A stretch of DNA of 64,000 nucleotides from CAVWDI01 sp963753725 (GCA_963753725.1 CAVWDI010000001.1:496001-560000), one strand, 5' to 3'; shown: positions 36,103 to 46,896, counted from the stretch's first letter. The notes: generated by a model not told the origin, from the letters alone. A program made the numbers and translations.

Positions 36103-37800
36103 ATGAACGAGAATGAAAATAAATCTTCAGATTTTATTCGCGAAATTATAAAAGAAGACAACCGGACTGGTAAATTCCAAGGAAGGGTCCATACACGCTT
36201 CCCTCCCGAACCAAATGGATACCTGCATATCGGACATGCAAAATCTATTTGTCTCAACTTTGGGATAGCTGCAGATTTTAATGGTCTCTGTAATCTTCGT
36301 TACGATGACACCAATCCCATCAAAGAAGAAATCGAATATGTAGAATTGATTAAAGAAGATATTCATTGGCTGGGTTTCGATTGGGAAGACCGGGAATATT
36401 ATGCATCAGATTATTTTGACCAACTGTATGAATATGCTGTAATCCTGATAAAAAAAGGTAAAGCATATGTGGACGACTTGAGCGCCAATGAAATCCGCCA
36501 ATATCGCGGGTCATTAACTTCCCCCGGAAAAGAAAGCCCATATCGGAACAGGAATATTGATAAAAATCTGTCACTCTTTGAAGGTATGCGGGATGGTGTA
36601 TATCCAGATGGGTCGCGGGTATTGCGAGCAAAAATAGATATGGCCTCCGGAAATTTAAATTTCCGTGACCCGGTGCTGTATCGCATACTTCATCAATCTC
36701 ACCATAGAACGGGAGATGAATGGTGCATCTATCCGATGTACGATTTTGCCCATGGACAAAGCGATTCCCTCGAAGGAATCACACATTCGATCTGTACACT
36801 TGAATTTCAGGACCATCGACCACTGTATGATTGGTTTCTGGATGAAATCGGGATTTACCACCCACAGCAAATCGAATTTGCCCGTCTCAATTTAACATAC
36901 ACGATCCTGAGCAAACGCAAATTGCTGCAGTTGGTTGAAGGTAAGCATGTATCGGGTTGGGGCGACCCGCGTATGCCAACCATCTCTGGTATTCGCCGTC
37001 GCGGATATCCACCCGAGGCTATTCGGGAATTCTGCGACCGCATTGGAGTAGCAAGAAGTGACAGCATCGTTGATATCGCGCTGCTTGAACACAGTGTACG
37101 TCAATACTTAAACCAACGTTCACCACGCGTGATGGCAGTACTGCGGCCGTTGAAAATAGTCATCACCAACTATCCCGAAGATTTGATTGAGGAAATGGAG
37201 GCAGTAAATAATCCGGAAGATGCCTGTATGGGGACGCGCATGGTCCCATTCACACGCGAATTGTATATCGAACAGGATGATTTTCGTGAGGATCCACCGA
37301 AAAAATTCTATCGCCTTGCACCAGGTAGAGAAGTACGTCTTCGCTACGCATATTTCATAACCTGTCAGGATGTCGTTAAAGATGAAGAAACCGGTGAGAT
37401 ACTGGAAATCCATTGTACTTATGACCCAGAAACACGCGGAGGTGATGCCCCCGATGGTCGCAAAGTGAAATCAACTCTCCATTGGGTTTCTTCTTCGCAA
37501 GCTATCCAGGCAGAAGTAAGGTTGTATGACCGTTTATTTAATATACCAAATCCAAATAAAGTCGAAGATGGTTTGGATTTTATCTCTAATCTGAATCCAA
37601 ATTCACTTGAAAAATTGGATAACTGTTACCTGGAGCCAAGGTTAGCAAATGCAAAACCGGGCGATTTTTTTCAATTCGAACGGTTAGGTTATTTCATTGT
37701 AGACAAAGAATCAATGCCTTCAAACCTGGTGTTCAACAGAACAGTGACACTGCGTGATCCATGGGCTAAGATTGAAAAAGCGATGAAAGGCGGAAAATAA
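36103..37800 (+). CDS. glnS: Glutaminyl-tRNA synthetase
   Basis: GlnRS charges tRNA-Gln directly. The class I HIGH motif appears as GYLHIGHAKS in FPPEPNGYLHIGHAKSICLNFG, which distinguishes GlnRS from bacterial GluRS; the second motif is ILSKRKLLQLV, followed by the beta-barrel anticodon-binding domains. At 565 residues it is complete. Direct charging reduces the need for GatCAB-mediated amidation. It is convergent with a tRNA-Gln gene and gltX. Confidence 0.97.
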   Translation: MNENENKSSDFIREIIKEDNRTGKFQGRVHTRFPPEPNGYLHIGHAKSICLNFGIAADFNGLCNLRYDDTNPIKEEIEYVELIKEDIHWLGFDWEDREYYASDYFDQLYEYAVILIKKGKAYVDDLSANEIRQYRGSLTSPGKESPYRNRNIDKNLSLFEGMRDGVYPDGSRVLRAKIDMASGNLNFRDPVLYRILHQSHHRTGDEWCIYPMYDFAHGQSDSLEGITHSICTLEFQDHRPLYDWFLDEIGIYHPQQIEFARLNLTYTILSKRKLLQLVEGKHVSGWGDPRMPTISGIRRRGYPPEAIREFCDRIGVARSDSIVDIALLEHSVRQYLNQRSPRVMAVLRPLKIVITNYPEDLIEEMEAVNNPEDACMGTRMVPFTRELYIEQDDFREDPPKKFYRLAPGREVRLRYAYFITCQDVVKDEETGEILEIHCTYDPETRGGDAPDGRKVKSTLHWVSSSQAIQAEVRLYDRLFNIPNPNKVEDGLDFISNLNPNSLEKLDNCYLEPRLANAKPGDFFQFERLGYFIVDKESMPSNLVFNRTVTLRDPWAKIEKAMKGGK

Positions 37801-37830
37801 GCCAAGGATTTATTTGCTAATTAAAACCAG

Positions 37831-37868
37831 ACAACACTCCTTTCTATGCAGGAGTGTTGTTTTTTTTA
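37831..37868 (+). terminator. Terminator after glnS
   Basis: A perfect 10-bp stem (37831-37840 with 37851-37860) with a 10-base loop and a run of eight T. Confidence 0.92.
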
Positions 37869-37884
37869 TATCAATTTCTTCAAG

Positions 37885-37955
37885 CTGGGGAGAGAGGATT
37901 CGAACCTCTACATACGGATTCAGAGTCCGCTGTCCTGCCGTTAGACGACTCCCCA
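37885..37955 (-). tRNA. tRNA-Gln (CUG)
   Basis: Read on the minus strand, the 71-base cloverleaf starts TGGGGAG and its acceptor pairs with CTCCCCA before discriminator G. The D-loop has TCTAACGGC, the anticodon stem-loop is GCGGA-CTCTGAA-TCCGT with anticodon CTG, and the T-arm AGAGG-TTCGAAT-CCTCT is perfect. U1:A72 is a known GlnRS identity feature. CCA is not encoded. The gene lies directly after glnS on the opposite strand. Confidence 0.95.
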
Positions 37956-38015
37956 AAATATGGCTGGTTAGAATGTTACCATGCCCTTAATATTTGGTCA
38001 ATTTGGACCAACCCT

Positions 38016-39517
38016 TTATGGCTCTCCTAATTCATCTAAGAGACTTACTGCATTTCCGATGCGTTCCAGCACTTTTTCTTTTCCAATAATTTCCATACTT
38101 TCAAATAGCGGCGGTGAGACTTTTTGACCAGTGACAGCTACTCTGATTATCCCGAATAGCTGTCCGACTTTCAAATCAAGCCTATCCGCCAAATCTCTCA
38201 AGGGAGCTTCAGTTGTATCATGATTGATCGACGGAAGTTCAGATAATACCTCGTATGCATTTCTGGCAGCAGACGCTGATTCTAACAATGTCATTTTCTT
38301 ACCAACCAATTCGTCTGGAACTGGAGTAATCTCATCCTTAAAAAAGAAACCTGCTTTTTCAGGACCATCTTCCAGCGTAATCATACGTTCCTGGATGAGA
38401 GGGGTGATACGGACCAAGGTGTCATTATCGACATCGTAACCAGCGGATTCAAAGAACGATTTTAATCGCATTGCCAAATCATTCACATCCAAACTGCGAA
38501 TATGCAATCCATTAAAATGATCCAATTTCGAGAAGTTTATTGCGGCTGGAGCAGGGTTACAGCGATCCAAACTAAATTTTGAAATTAAAATCCTCCAAAG
38601 TGAAGAATTCCGTATGATCATCGTAGCTCCAACCCATTAACAGCGATCCAATTTATAACCCCCTCCGGTATATAACCCAAATCTTTCAAATCATTTAAGA
38701 AAATTGAATATCCATCTTTTATAAGATGCGATGTTTCCCGTTTACTCATCTTGCCTTTTCCACTTGGTTTTAAGAAGATTGAAAGATGGACCCACTCTGG
38801 TTCTCCCCAACCAAAGGCTCGGATAATATGCGCATGCAGTCCAAAGGTTGAGAGCCATTCCGCACTGCGAATTACATGGGTAACACCCATCAGGTGGTCA
38901 TCCACCATTGCTGCAAGATGATATAACGCCAAACCATCCGATTTAACGATTACATTGTCGTCCAGATTTCGATTTTCAAAAGTAATCTCACCTCTCAATC
39001 GATCACGAACTGTGATCGTTCCCTCCTGAGGCATTCTATACCGGATTACATGCGATTCGCCTGCAAGTAACCGGTTTTCTACTTCACCTGGACTTAACCG
39101 CCGGCAAGTTCCATCATAGCGAACGGGTTCTTTATTCTTAAGCTGCTCTTTCCTCACATTCTGAAGCTGTTCAGGCGTACAAAAACAGTAAAATGCGTTT
39201 CCTTTCTCAACCAGTTCCTGGGCATATTCTTTATAAATCTCTTTGCGTTCTGATTGACGGTAAGGAGAATATGGTCCACCCTTATCAGGACCTTCATCCC
39301 AGTCCAAACCCAACCATTTTAAGCCTTCCATTAATTCTAATTCAGCTCCAGGCACATACCGCTTCTGGTCAGTATCCTCAATACGTAAGATAAATTGCCC
39401 CCTTGTTTGTTTAGCCAACAAATAGTTATAAAGGGCAGTCCTTGCACTTCCAAGATGAGTACGACCTGTGGGAGAGGGCGCAAAGCGTACACGAGCAGCT
39501 TTCGTTTTCGATTCCAT
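38016..39517 (-). CDS. gltX: Glutamyl-tRNA synthetase, two frameshifts
   Basis: GluRS charges tRNA-Glu. The N-terminal catalytic domain has RFAPSPTGRTHLGSART and the KMSKR motif (KGKMSKRETS). The frame stops at 38618 after NGLELR; the second half begins ISKFSLDRCNPAPAAINF in another frame and includes the anticodon-binding helices (VTGQKVSPPLFE). Two extra bases, one at 38636-38640 and one in the A-run at 38587-38590, explain this: removal gives MGWSYDDHTEFFTLEDLISKFSL. Rebuilt length is about 499 residues. It is 9 bases downstream of rodA in the same direction. Confidence 0.94.
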
Positions 39518-39525
39518 TATGATCC

Positions 39526-40638
39526 CTAAAATTCCATCGTTTTATGCCGTAAGATGACACTCTCTACTAATCCAATACCGAGGAGTATCGAGAGTAAAGA
39601 ACTTCCCCCATAACTCACAAACGGTAATGTCAATCCAGTGGCTGGTAATAAGTTCAAGTTCACCCCAATATTCACTGTAGCCTGGAACGCAATTAATGTG
39701 GCAACGCCATAGGCAATCAATGATCCAAAAGTATCTCGGGCAAGTCTTGCAGCGCGCAAACATCGATATATGATAAACAGAAGGAGTACCATTACTAACA
39801 AAGTACCGATAAAACCAAATTCATGCGCTAATGCTGAGAATAAAAAGTCCGAATGGCGAACTTTTAGAAATCGAAGCTGCACTTGATCACCCTGTCCGTA
39901 TCCCTGTCCCAGCCAGCCGCCAGAACCAATACTGATCAATGCTTGCTGGATATTATAAATCTCTCCATGCCTCGCGTCTGGATCAGGGAATATAAAATTC
40001 ATAATCCGGGCCTGTTGGTAATCCACCAGGAACGGGAAACTAACAAAAGGTATTGCTATGCCTACACCAATGAACAACAATAGGTGTTTCAATCGCAATC
40101 CACTGGCCCACAATAACGCAAACCAGATAACAATCATAACGATCGAGGTGCTTAAATTTGGCTGGAGCAGAATCCAGATCACGATACCCATCGTCATAAG
40201 GAGACTTCTAGCAATCCACCTCAATTCATTCATCTCAGCTTGATGTCGGGCAAAAAAATCTGCTAATACTAAGATCAACATAATTTTTGCCAACTCTGAT
40301 GGTTGAATCAGGATGACTCCCGTATCAAACCAGCGCGCTGATCCAAATAGAGCTGACCCCACAACAAACAGTATCGCAAGGATGAGGAAAGTGCTGATAT
40401 AGATGGTCCGGTGAATTGAAGCCCAAAGTCGGTAATCGATTGATGCGACAAGTAGGATAACCACAAAACCAACCACTGCGAATATTAACTGGCGGCCGAC
40501 GAGGTTTAACTCCACTAACTCAATATTTCCGGCAATGGCGGATCGTATCATCGTGATCCCAAAAATCACTAGGAGTGCAACAGCTCCTAATAGCCAGAAA
40601 TCAAAATTTCTCCAGGGAATACTTGTTCGCGGACGCAT
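39526..40638 (-). CDS. rodA: RodA/FtsW-type peptidoglycan glycosyltransferase
   Basis: This SEDS-family membrane enzyme polymerises lipid II with its partner PBP2 during side-wall growth. About ten membrane helices are visible; the family signatures include LILADFFARHQ-like (ILVLADFFARHQAEM), GQGYGQGDQVQLRFLKVRHSDFLFSALAHEFGF and GLTLPFVSYGGSSLLSIL. At 370 residues it is typical. It follows mrdA in the mre cluster, marking it as RodA and not FtsW. Confidence 0.95.
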   Translation of the reverse strand: MRPRTSIPWRNFDFWLLGAVALLVIFGITMIRSAIAGNIELVELNLVGRQLIFAVVGFVVILLVASIDYRLWASIHRTIYISTFLILAILFVVGSALFGSARWFDTGVILIQPSELAKIMLILVLADFFARHQAEMNELRWIARSLLMTMGIVIWILLQPNLSTSIVMIVIWFALLWASGLRLKHLLLFIGVGIAIPFVSFPFLVDYQQARIMNFIFPDPDARHGEIYNIQQALISIGSGGWLGQGYGQGDQVQLRFLKVRHSDFLFSALAHEFGFIGTLLVMVLLLFIIYRCLRAARLARDTFGSLIAYGVATLIAFQATVNIGVNLNLLPATGLTLPFVSYGGSSLLSILLGIGLVESVILRHKTMEF

Positions 40639-40748
40639 TTTATGAATTCAATCTCTGATTAAACCTAAATTTGTTTAATGTGGTTTTGAAAAGTGATATC
40701 AAAGCGAAAATGTGTTAACATCAATATAACCAAGAAAAATACAGACGC

Positions 40749-42827
40749 CTATTGAGCTTGAGCAGCTGTATCAATTGTCTTTAATTCAAAATATGCTTCA
40801 AGCACCCTACGTACGATCGGACCTGCCACACTCGACCCTTCACCTCCATTGTACACAAATGCAACAACTGCAATCTCCGGGTTTTCAAAGGGGGCATATC
40901 CAACTGTCCATGCATGGGTTGGCCAATTTCCTGGGATGCAAAGGTTCTTGGCTTGCGCGTATTGGTCACAATACTCGGCAGTTCCCGTTTTTCCGGCTGC
41001 GGATATTGTCGCGCCTTCAAAGCGGTCTTTTAGTGTCCCTATAGTGACCGCCATGCGCATTCCTTGCTGAACCGTTTCTATTACCCAGGGGGCAACCGTT
41101 TTTGTGCTTCCAACAATTGGCTCACAACCACGTATCGTTGTTTCTCCATATTCCTGGATCACAGGATCAACGGTTAAATCCCATTTCATCTTGGGTTCAA
41201 ATGGTTCAACAACATTCCCTTCACTATCCAAAATTTCTCGAACAAGGGTTGGTTGCATATATTTTCCATCATTGGCTACAATTGCCGCGGATAAAAGAAC
41301 CTGTATAGGCGTGGCCAGGACATAACCTTGCCCTACACTGGCGATATATGTATCACCCGAAGACCAGCTTTCTGCTTGGTTTATGCGCTTCCATGTCGGA
41401 TCTGGAATTAAACCGTCTTGTTCTTCCGGCAGCCCCAAACCAGGGGCATCTCCATAACCCAGAGCCTGGGCGTAGGTACCCAACCTGCAAATTCCTAACC
41501 CGCCTCCAGGAACTTCATTCTGGTATCCTCCACCTAATTTATAGAAATAGACATTACTTGAATTCGCCATTCCATGCACAAAATCTAGATGTCCAAATCC
41601 CGCTTCATTCCAGTCAACAAATTCGCGCGCATTACCGGGATCATTTGCATAATATTTCTCTGTGATAACCAGCTTTGGCGGGGTTGCAATAATCTGATCA
41701 GGTGTTACTACTCCTTCATTTAGAGCGCCTACTCCAGTGACGAGTTTAAACACGGAACCTGCTGGCAGTACATCACCAACTGCGTGGTTAAGCAGTGGGT
41801 TCGAGGGATCACGTATTAGTTGGTCATAATAATATGCGGGGATAAACCTCGACATACGCGAATTTTCATAGTTCGGATACGAAACCATAGAGAGGATTTC
41901 ACCCGTCGCAGGATTAATTGCAATCACAACGCCGCTGCTGTAGCGGATTTCACCGAAATATTGATTCCAGTCATCCATTTCTGTCACAAGAATTGTTTCA
42001 ACAGCTTGCTGCAAGCGTGTGTCTAATGTCAATCGGATACTCATGCCAGAATCGGGGGCCACTGGCGGTTCAAGATCTCCAAATACCTGGCCGCCGACAT
42101 CCACCTGAACAACTTCACGGCCATTCTTCCCTGCCAATAGATCCTGATACTCCAATTCAAGACCGGCATATCCGACTTTGTCTCTTGCAGGAACAAATCC
42201 TCTTTCGACATAATAATCCTCTTGGCTGGCAGGGATAGGACCTAAGAAACCTACAACAGAGGATGTTAAAGAACTTGTTGGATACTCCCGCAAAGGCTGG
42301 ATTTCTATACCAACACCCGGCCAATCGATTGATTTTTCTTGTAACACCATGGCGAGTTCTTCATCAATGTCACAAATTATTTTGACGGGCTCATAAGGTG
42401 TTGCCGATTCACCATATTCAGCGATTTGAGCAATGCCATGATCCGAAATACAGGGGACATATGGATTTTCGAGACTCAATTCACTCCTGTTTACAGGAAG
42501 TCCGATTAAAGTCGATAAATCCCGGAATATCTCTTGTATAGCCCCTTCATCATCCGGTAAATCTGCGAATGTTAGAACAACATTATATGAAGCAACATTG
42601 CGAGCAATAATGACATCGTTGCGATCCAGGATAATCCCTCTCATCGCAGGAATATTGAATTCCTTCGTGCTGTTCTCTATTGCTTCAGCTGCCCAGCTAT
42701 CTTCTTGCATGACTTGCAGAAAAAACATACGAGCGATAAATATCATAAAAGCCAATCCTAATACTCCCATAAATACCAGGATTCGCCATGGTTCAATTAG
42801 GTTCTGCAATTTTGAAGAATTGTTCAT
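40749..42827 (-). CDS. mrdA: Penicillin-binding protein 2 (transpeptidase)
   Basis: PBP2 cross-links peptidoglycan in the elongasome. A short cytoplasmic tail and one membrane helix (about 15-37) precede the dimerisation domain; the transpeptidase domain has the active-site SxxK (GSVFKLVTG), SxN (NSSNVYFYKLGG) and KTGT (AAGKTGTAEYC). At 692 residues it is full length. It lies between mreD and rodA, the usual order mreBCD-mrdA-rodA. Confidence 0.96.
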   Translation of the reverse strand: MNNSSKLQNLIEPWRILVFMGVLGLAFMIFIARMFFLQVMQEDSWAAEAIENSTKEFNIPAMRGIILDRNDVIIARNVASYNVVLTFADLPDDEGAIQEIFRDLSTLIGLPVNRSELSLENPYVPCISDHGIAQIAEYGESATPYEPVKIICDIDEELAMVLQEKSIDWPGVGIEIQPLREYPTSSLTSSVVGFLGPIPASQEDYYVERGFVPARDKVGYAGLELEYQDLLAGKNGREVVQVDVGGQVFGDLEPPVAPDSGMSIRLTLDTRLQQAVETILVTEMDDWNQYFGEIRYSSGVVIAINPATGEILSMVSYPNYENSRMSRFIPAYYYDQLIRDPSNPLLNHAVGDVLPAGSVFKLVTGVGALNEGVVTPDQIIATPPKLVITEKYYANDPGNAREFVDWNEAGFGHLDFVHGMANSSNVYFYKLGGGYQNEVPGGGLGICRLGTYAQALGYGDAPGLGLPEEQDGLIPDPTWKRINQAESWSSGDTYIASVGQGYVLATPIQVLLSAAIVANDGKYMQPTLVREILDSEGNVVEPFEPKMKWDLTVDPVIQEYGETTIRGCEPIVGSTKTVAPWVIETVQQGMRMAVTIGTLKDRFEGATISAAGKTGTAEYCDQYAQAKNLCIPGNWPTHAWTVGYAPFENPEIAVVAFVYNGGEGSSVAGPIVRRVLEAYFELKTIDTAAQAQ

Positions 42828-42870
42828 ACCTGTAAGAATTTATCTAATACGGATTTTAAACAAGGCTTGT

Positions 42871-43371
42871 CTATACTTCAAGCTGCTCTGGATACAGCCA
42901 TTTTGCTAAATCTCCTAAGAGGAAATAAGCAGGTGCGGCGATTAATAAATTGAGCAACAAACTCGGAACTGTGATTGAAGACACAACCTCCAAGAAAGGC
43001 AATGTGGTACCAGAAATCACAAGTGATATTATCGAGATGCTGTGCACCAATAAGGTCCCAACAAATGTAGTAACAAACATAGCCAGTATTTCAACCTGCC
43101 AAACTCTTTGCTTCAATAATAGTGTAACGGCAACGATTAATATTGAACTGATGACAGGCACAATAATTGGAAGAGTTGAAACCATACCTACCAATAGACC
43201 GCCAACCACTGCCCAATGCCAGGCGCTTTTCACTCGTTTCTGTAATGCCCAAGCGATGATTGCCAGCATCACCAGATCAGCCGTGCCGTGCAGCAGTTTT
43301 GTTCTACTGACCACTACGGACTGCAGTACAACAAGAGAACTTAAAATTGGTATAGAAATCCAAATAGCCAT
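42871..43371 (-). CDS. mreD: Rod shape-determining protein MreD
   Basis: A small hydrophobic protein (166 residues) with about five membrane helices and the conserved region ADLVMLAIIAWALQKR; the position between mreC and mrdA identifies it. MreD couples the MreBC scaffold to the wall synthases. Sequence conservation in this family is low, so synteny carries much of the call. Confidence 0.88.
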   Translation of the reverse strand: MAIWISIPILSSLVVLQSVVVSRTKLLHGTADLVMLAIIAWALQKRVKSAWHWAVVGGLLVGMVSTLPIIVPVISSILIVAVTLLLKQRVWQVEILAMFVTTFVGTLLVHSISIISLVISGTTLPFLEVVSSITVPSLLLNLLIAAPAYFLLGDLAKWLYPEQLEV

Positions 43372-43438
43372 AAATTAATTGTTTTTTTGTGGAATCAATA
43401 TCATAAATAAAATATCCATTTTGGGCGAACTTATTTTC

Positions 43439-44287
43439 TCACGGAGCAACTTGAGTCGGAACGAGTGGTGATATTTCCACAGGTCTAAAATTTGTAATAA
43501 TCAGCACAATTTCTAATTTGCTAAAATCAACAACAGGTTGGACAGACGCATTCTGGAATAAATCCGTTCCTATCCGGCGGACTCCAGTAACCTGTCCAAT
43601 TAAGATATCAGAAGGATAATTCCCTCCCAAACCCGAAGTCAATATAAGATCACCAACTTTCACCTCTGCTGATTGGGGGATCATATCTAGTGAAAGTTCA
43701 CCTGTTAAATCACCCAGAACCACGGCTTGCGCTCTTGAAGGTTCCAACCTAACATTGATAGACGATGCCGGATCAGTGATTAATCGTACGCGCGCTGCAC
43801 CGGACGTTACGGCAGCAACACGACCAACAAGCCCTTGTTGAGTAACTACGGGCATTCCACGCCGTAAACCATCATCGGATCCGCGATTGATGATCACATA
43901 TTGAACAAAGGGACTCGGGTCCCGTCCAATCACAGTCGCTGCCAGATAACGGTTTTCTGGTTGCACTCGAGCAAAATCAACCAATGCGGTTAACACTTGC
44001 GTTTCGGAAAGCTGTTGTTTCAATGTAATTACTTCTGTCTGTAATCTGGAAACTTCGGCCTCTAAATCCGTATTGCGCTGCCTTAATCGAACAAGGTCTT
44101 GAGGGGAATTGATGATGTTTTGCAGCGCCTGAAAACGCACCGCCAACCAGGTTTGAGCGCTTACAATTGGATTTAACATAAACCTTGATATCGGAGCTAA
44201 ATAGCCTCCTAAAGCGAGTGCTATCAGCCCAACCACTATCAAAGCCAGAATAACTGTTTGGATAGGTCTGGCTGGAGATGTGTTCAT
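43439..44287 (-). CDS. mreC: Rod shape-determining protein MreC
   Basis: A membrane helix near the N terminus (about 8-30) is followed by a coiled coil (about 60-100) and the beta-barrel periplasmic/extracytoplasmic part with IINRGSDDGLRRGMPVV, GLVGRVAAV and LILTSGLGGNYPSDILIG. MreC bridges MreB to PBP2. The ATG at 44287 overlaps the mreB stop (TGATG), preferred over a TTG one codon upstream. Confidence 0.94.
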   Translation of the reverse strand: MNTSPARPIQTVILALIVVGLIALALGGYLAPISRFMLNPIVSAQTWLAVRFQALQNIINSPQDLVRLRQRNTDLEAEVSRLQTEVITLKQQLSETQVLTALVDFARVQPENRYLAATVIGRDPSPFVQYVIINRGSDDGLRRGMPVVTQQGLVGRVAAVTSGAARVRLITDPASSINVRLEPSRAQAVVLGDLTGELSLDMIPQSAEVKVGDLILTSGLGGNYPSDILIGQVTGVRRIGTDLFQNASVQPVVDFSKLEIVLIITNFRPVEISPLVPTQVAP

Positions 44288-45354
44288 CAATCGTGGCGAG
44301 TACTCCCTCTTTCAAGACCTACCAGGAAATGCCTCAAGGTGTCATATTCATCTAAAATCATCCCTGCACCGCGAGCAACACAACTCATCGGGTCTTCTGC
44401 TACCCATACCCGAATGCGAAATTCATCCATTAATCTTTTATCAAGGGCTTGTAGTTGTGAGCCACCACCCGCCAGACATATGCCAATATCCATCAAATCA
44501 GCGATGATCTCGGGTGGAACCTCATCTAAAGCATCCTTGATCGTATCCACAATTGTTTGAACCGAACCGGATATCGCCTCTCGGATCTCTACCGAAGAGA
44601 CATCTACTGCTTCCGGGAGACCAGTAACTAAATTTCGTCCGCGCAATAACATGGTTTTTTCTTCAGGCAAGTGATATGCTGATCCGATGGTGATTTTGGC
44701 TTGTTCAGCCATTCTTTCCCCAATCAAAAGGTTATATTTGTTGCGCATATATTGCACAATATCCAAATCCATCTCATCGCCAGCCACTCGTAATGAACGA
44801 GATATGACTACCCCACCCATCGACATAACTGCAACTTCTGATGTACCGCCGCCGATATCTACAATCATACTTCCGCGTACATCTGAGACAGGTAATCCTG
44901 CCCCTAAGGCTGCTGCAACTGGTTCTTCTATTAGACCAACTTCTCGCGCACCTGCCGACATAGTTGCATCGTATACTGCCCGTTTCTCGACTTCTGTCAC
45001 CCCTGATGGGATTCCGACAACAACTCGCGGACGAGGCACCGGCACGATACTTTGTTCATGTGCTTTTCCTATAAAGTATTCCAACATCGCTTCGGTTATT
45101 TCGAACTCCGAAATTACGCCATCTCGTAGTGGTCTTATCGCAACCACATTTGCAGGTGTGCGTCCAACCATTTCTTTTGCTTCTGCTCCGATCGCTAAAG
45201 GTCGTCGAGTTTTCTTATCGATTGCCACCCAGGAAGGTTCACTGATCGTAATACCCTTGCCGCGCACATTGACCATCGTATTGGCCGTACCCAGATCAAT
45301 ACCAATATCAAGTGAAAAGAACCCTAACAACCAATTTAATGGGTTAAAAGCCAA
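44287..45354 (-). CDS. mreB: Rod shape-determining actin homologue MreB
   Basis: MreB is an actin-like ATPase that organises side-wall synthesis. The phosphate-1 loop is IDLGTANTMVNV, and VDIGGGTSEVAVMS, GIPSGVTEVEKRAV and the adenosine motif GICLAGGGSQL follow. The start codon is TTG at 45354; GAGGAGA lies about 6 bases upstream. It heads the mreBCD-mrdA-rodA-gltX run. Confidence 0.97.
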   Translation of the reverse strand: MAFNPLNWLLGFFSLDIGIDLGTANTMVNVRGKGITISEPSWVAIDKKTRRPLAIGAEAKEMVGRTPANVVAIRPLRDGVISEFEITEAMLEYFIGKAHEQSIVPVPRPRVVVGIPSGVTEVEKRAVYDATMSAGAREVGLIEEPVAAALGAGLPVSDVRGSMIVDIGGGTSEVAVMSMGGVVISRSLRVAGDEMDLDIVQYMRNKYNLLIGERMAEQAKITIGSAYHLPEEKTMLLRGRNLVTGLPEAVDVSSVEIREAISGSVQTIVDTIKDALDEVPPEIIADLMDIGICLAGGGSQLQALDKRLMDEFRIRVWVAEDPMSCVARGAGMILDEYDTLRHFLVGLERGSTRHD

Positions 45355-45850
45355 TTACATCTCCTCAGTATCGGCAATTTTTTAAATAATAAAATGTTGA
45401 TAAATATCGATTTGTGGATAATGGTATTGACCCACTCCATTCACAATATCGGCGTGATTTTACCATCGAACCACTTTTATTGACATTATCATTATTGAGA
45501 ACAATAATCGATGAAATTATACTTCCCAATCGGATAGTATTCATTTATAGAATGGTTAAGTCTCTAGTACCATAAGATTAAAAATCGTACTTTTACGGGT
45601 ATCTGCAGGATTTAAGTGACCTTTTCTATCACTTTAAATAGATTTTATCTCTATCCCTTCCTTTTTTTCCCCATACAGCTGCTAGTCCAACTTCTTCAAT
45701 CCTGTCAATTGAAAACTACTTGACCATATTCGCTAAAGAGATTACAAAAATTCCACCTATCTTTCCCCCGCGGAGGTATAACAGATTGGATTTCCCTCAA
45801 AGTGTATTCTGATTTTTTTAATCACCCAACTCAAATTCAAATTCTTCTGT
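45355..45850. other. Intergenic region between mreB and korB, no gene seen
   Basis: This 496-base stretch is AT-rich with no coding-like open frame on either strand. It should hold the mreB promoter. A weak inverted repeat AAGTGA...TCACTT (near 45617-45635) followed by T-rich sequence could be a hairpin. No known RNA family is recognised. Confidence 0.5.
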
Positions 45851-46894
45851 TTAAAACATTAACTGATTTATTTCATCGATCGTTGAGCTTGCAGGCCGTA
45901 GGTGTTCATTCTGCAATCTATTTAGGGGCTCAGTAGTGAGATTGTAAATATCTGCCAGGGTTGGTTGTTTTTGATCGATATAAATCAAACCCGTGATCAA
46001 ACAATTGCAACGATTCGCTTCCTCCAGAACTAACATTGCCTGCATTCGATCGGTCGGATCATAATCCCGATCAAGTTTTTGTAATACAACTTTCGAACCA
46101 TCATGCATTGTTACTTCAGCGGCTTGGCCGGGTTCATATTCGACCTGAATCTCCTCTGCAGGTGGGACGTAAGAAAGATCATGCAGGGCTACTTCATGTT
46201 CTTTTCCCCATGCATAGGAATGGACTGCTGTATCAGTATTATTAAAAGTGACACACGGACTGATTATATCCAGTACTGCGATGCCGTCATGATGTATGGC
46301 TGCTTTTATCAGTTCCTTCACTTGTTTTGGATCGCCAGCGAAGGAACGGGCAACAAAAGTCGCATGACCAACCAACGCTTCCCATGCGATATCTATAGGC
46401 ATATAAGGATTCTCACCCTGGCTTTTCAAGGTTAATCCTTCCTCCGCAGTCGCAGAAAACTGTCCCTTGGTCAATCCATACACACCATTATTCTCGATGA
46501 TATACACTAAGCGCAAATTACGCCTGACCGCATGCTTAAACTCCCCCATGCCTATACTGGCAGTATCACCATCTCCGCTAACGCCAATCCCTCGAAGTGT
46601 ATGGTCCCCAAATAAAGCGCCTGTAGCTAAAGAAGGCATTCTCCCATGCAGTCCGTTAAATCCAAATGAACCATTTAAGAAATATGTAGGACTCTTACTG
46701 GAACAACCAATCCCACTAAATTTTACGATATCCTCCGGGAGGATACCCATTTCATAACAAGCCGCAATAATCTGATTTGAAATTGAATTGTGGCCGCAAC
46801 CTTGACATAAGGTTGTAGGATTCCCGCGATAGTCGGATTTTGCCAATCCCACTACGTTAACCTTCAAATTAGTAGAAGTTCTTTTATCCGTCAT
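45851..46894 (-). CDS. korB: 2-oxoacid:ferredoxin oxidoreductase, beta subunit
   Basis: The beta subunit binds thiamine diphosphate. It has the cluster-binding CQGCGHNSI and GCSSKS cysteines and the TPP motif GDGDTASIGMGEFKHAVRRN. With its partner it oxidises 2-oxoglutarate or another 2-oxoacid, reducing ferredoxin. At 347 residues it is complete. It follows korA by two bases. Whether the substrate is 2-oxoglutarate, pyruvate or branched oxoacids is not resolved by sequence. Confidence 0.93.
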   Translation of the reverse strand: MTDKRTSTNLKVNVVGLAKSDYRGNPTTLCQGCGHNSISNQIIAACYEMGILPEDIVKFSGIGCSSKSPTYFLNGSFGFNGLHGRMPSLATGALFGDHTLRGIGVSGDGDTASIGMGEFKHAVRRNLRLVYIIENNGVYGLTKGQFSATAEEGLTLKSQGENPYMPIDIAWEALVGHATFVARSFAGDPKQVKELIKAAIHHDGIAVLDIISPCVTFNNTDTAVHSYAWGKEHEVALHDLSYVPPAEEIQVEYEPGQAAEVTMHDGSKVVLQKLDRDYDPTDRMQAMLVLEEANRCNCLITGLIYIDQKQPTLADIYNLTTEPLNRLQNEHLRPASSTIDEINQLMF

Positions 46895-46896
46895 AT

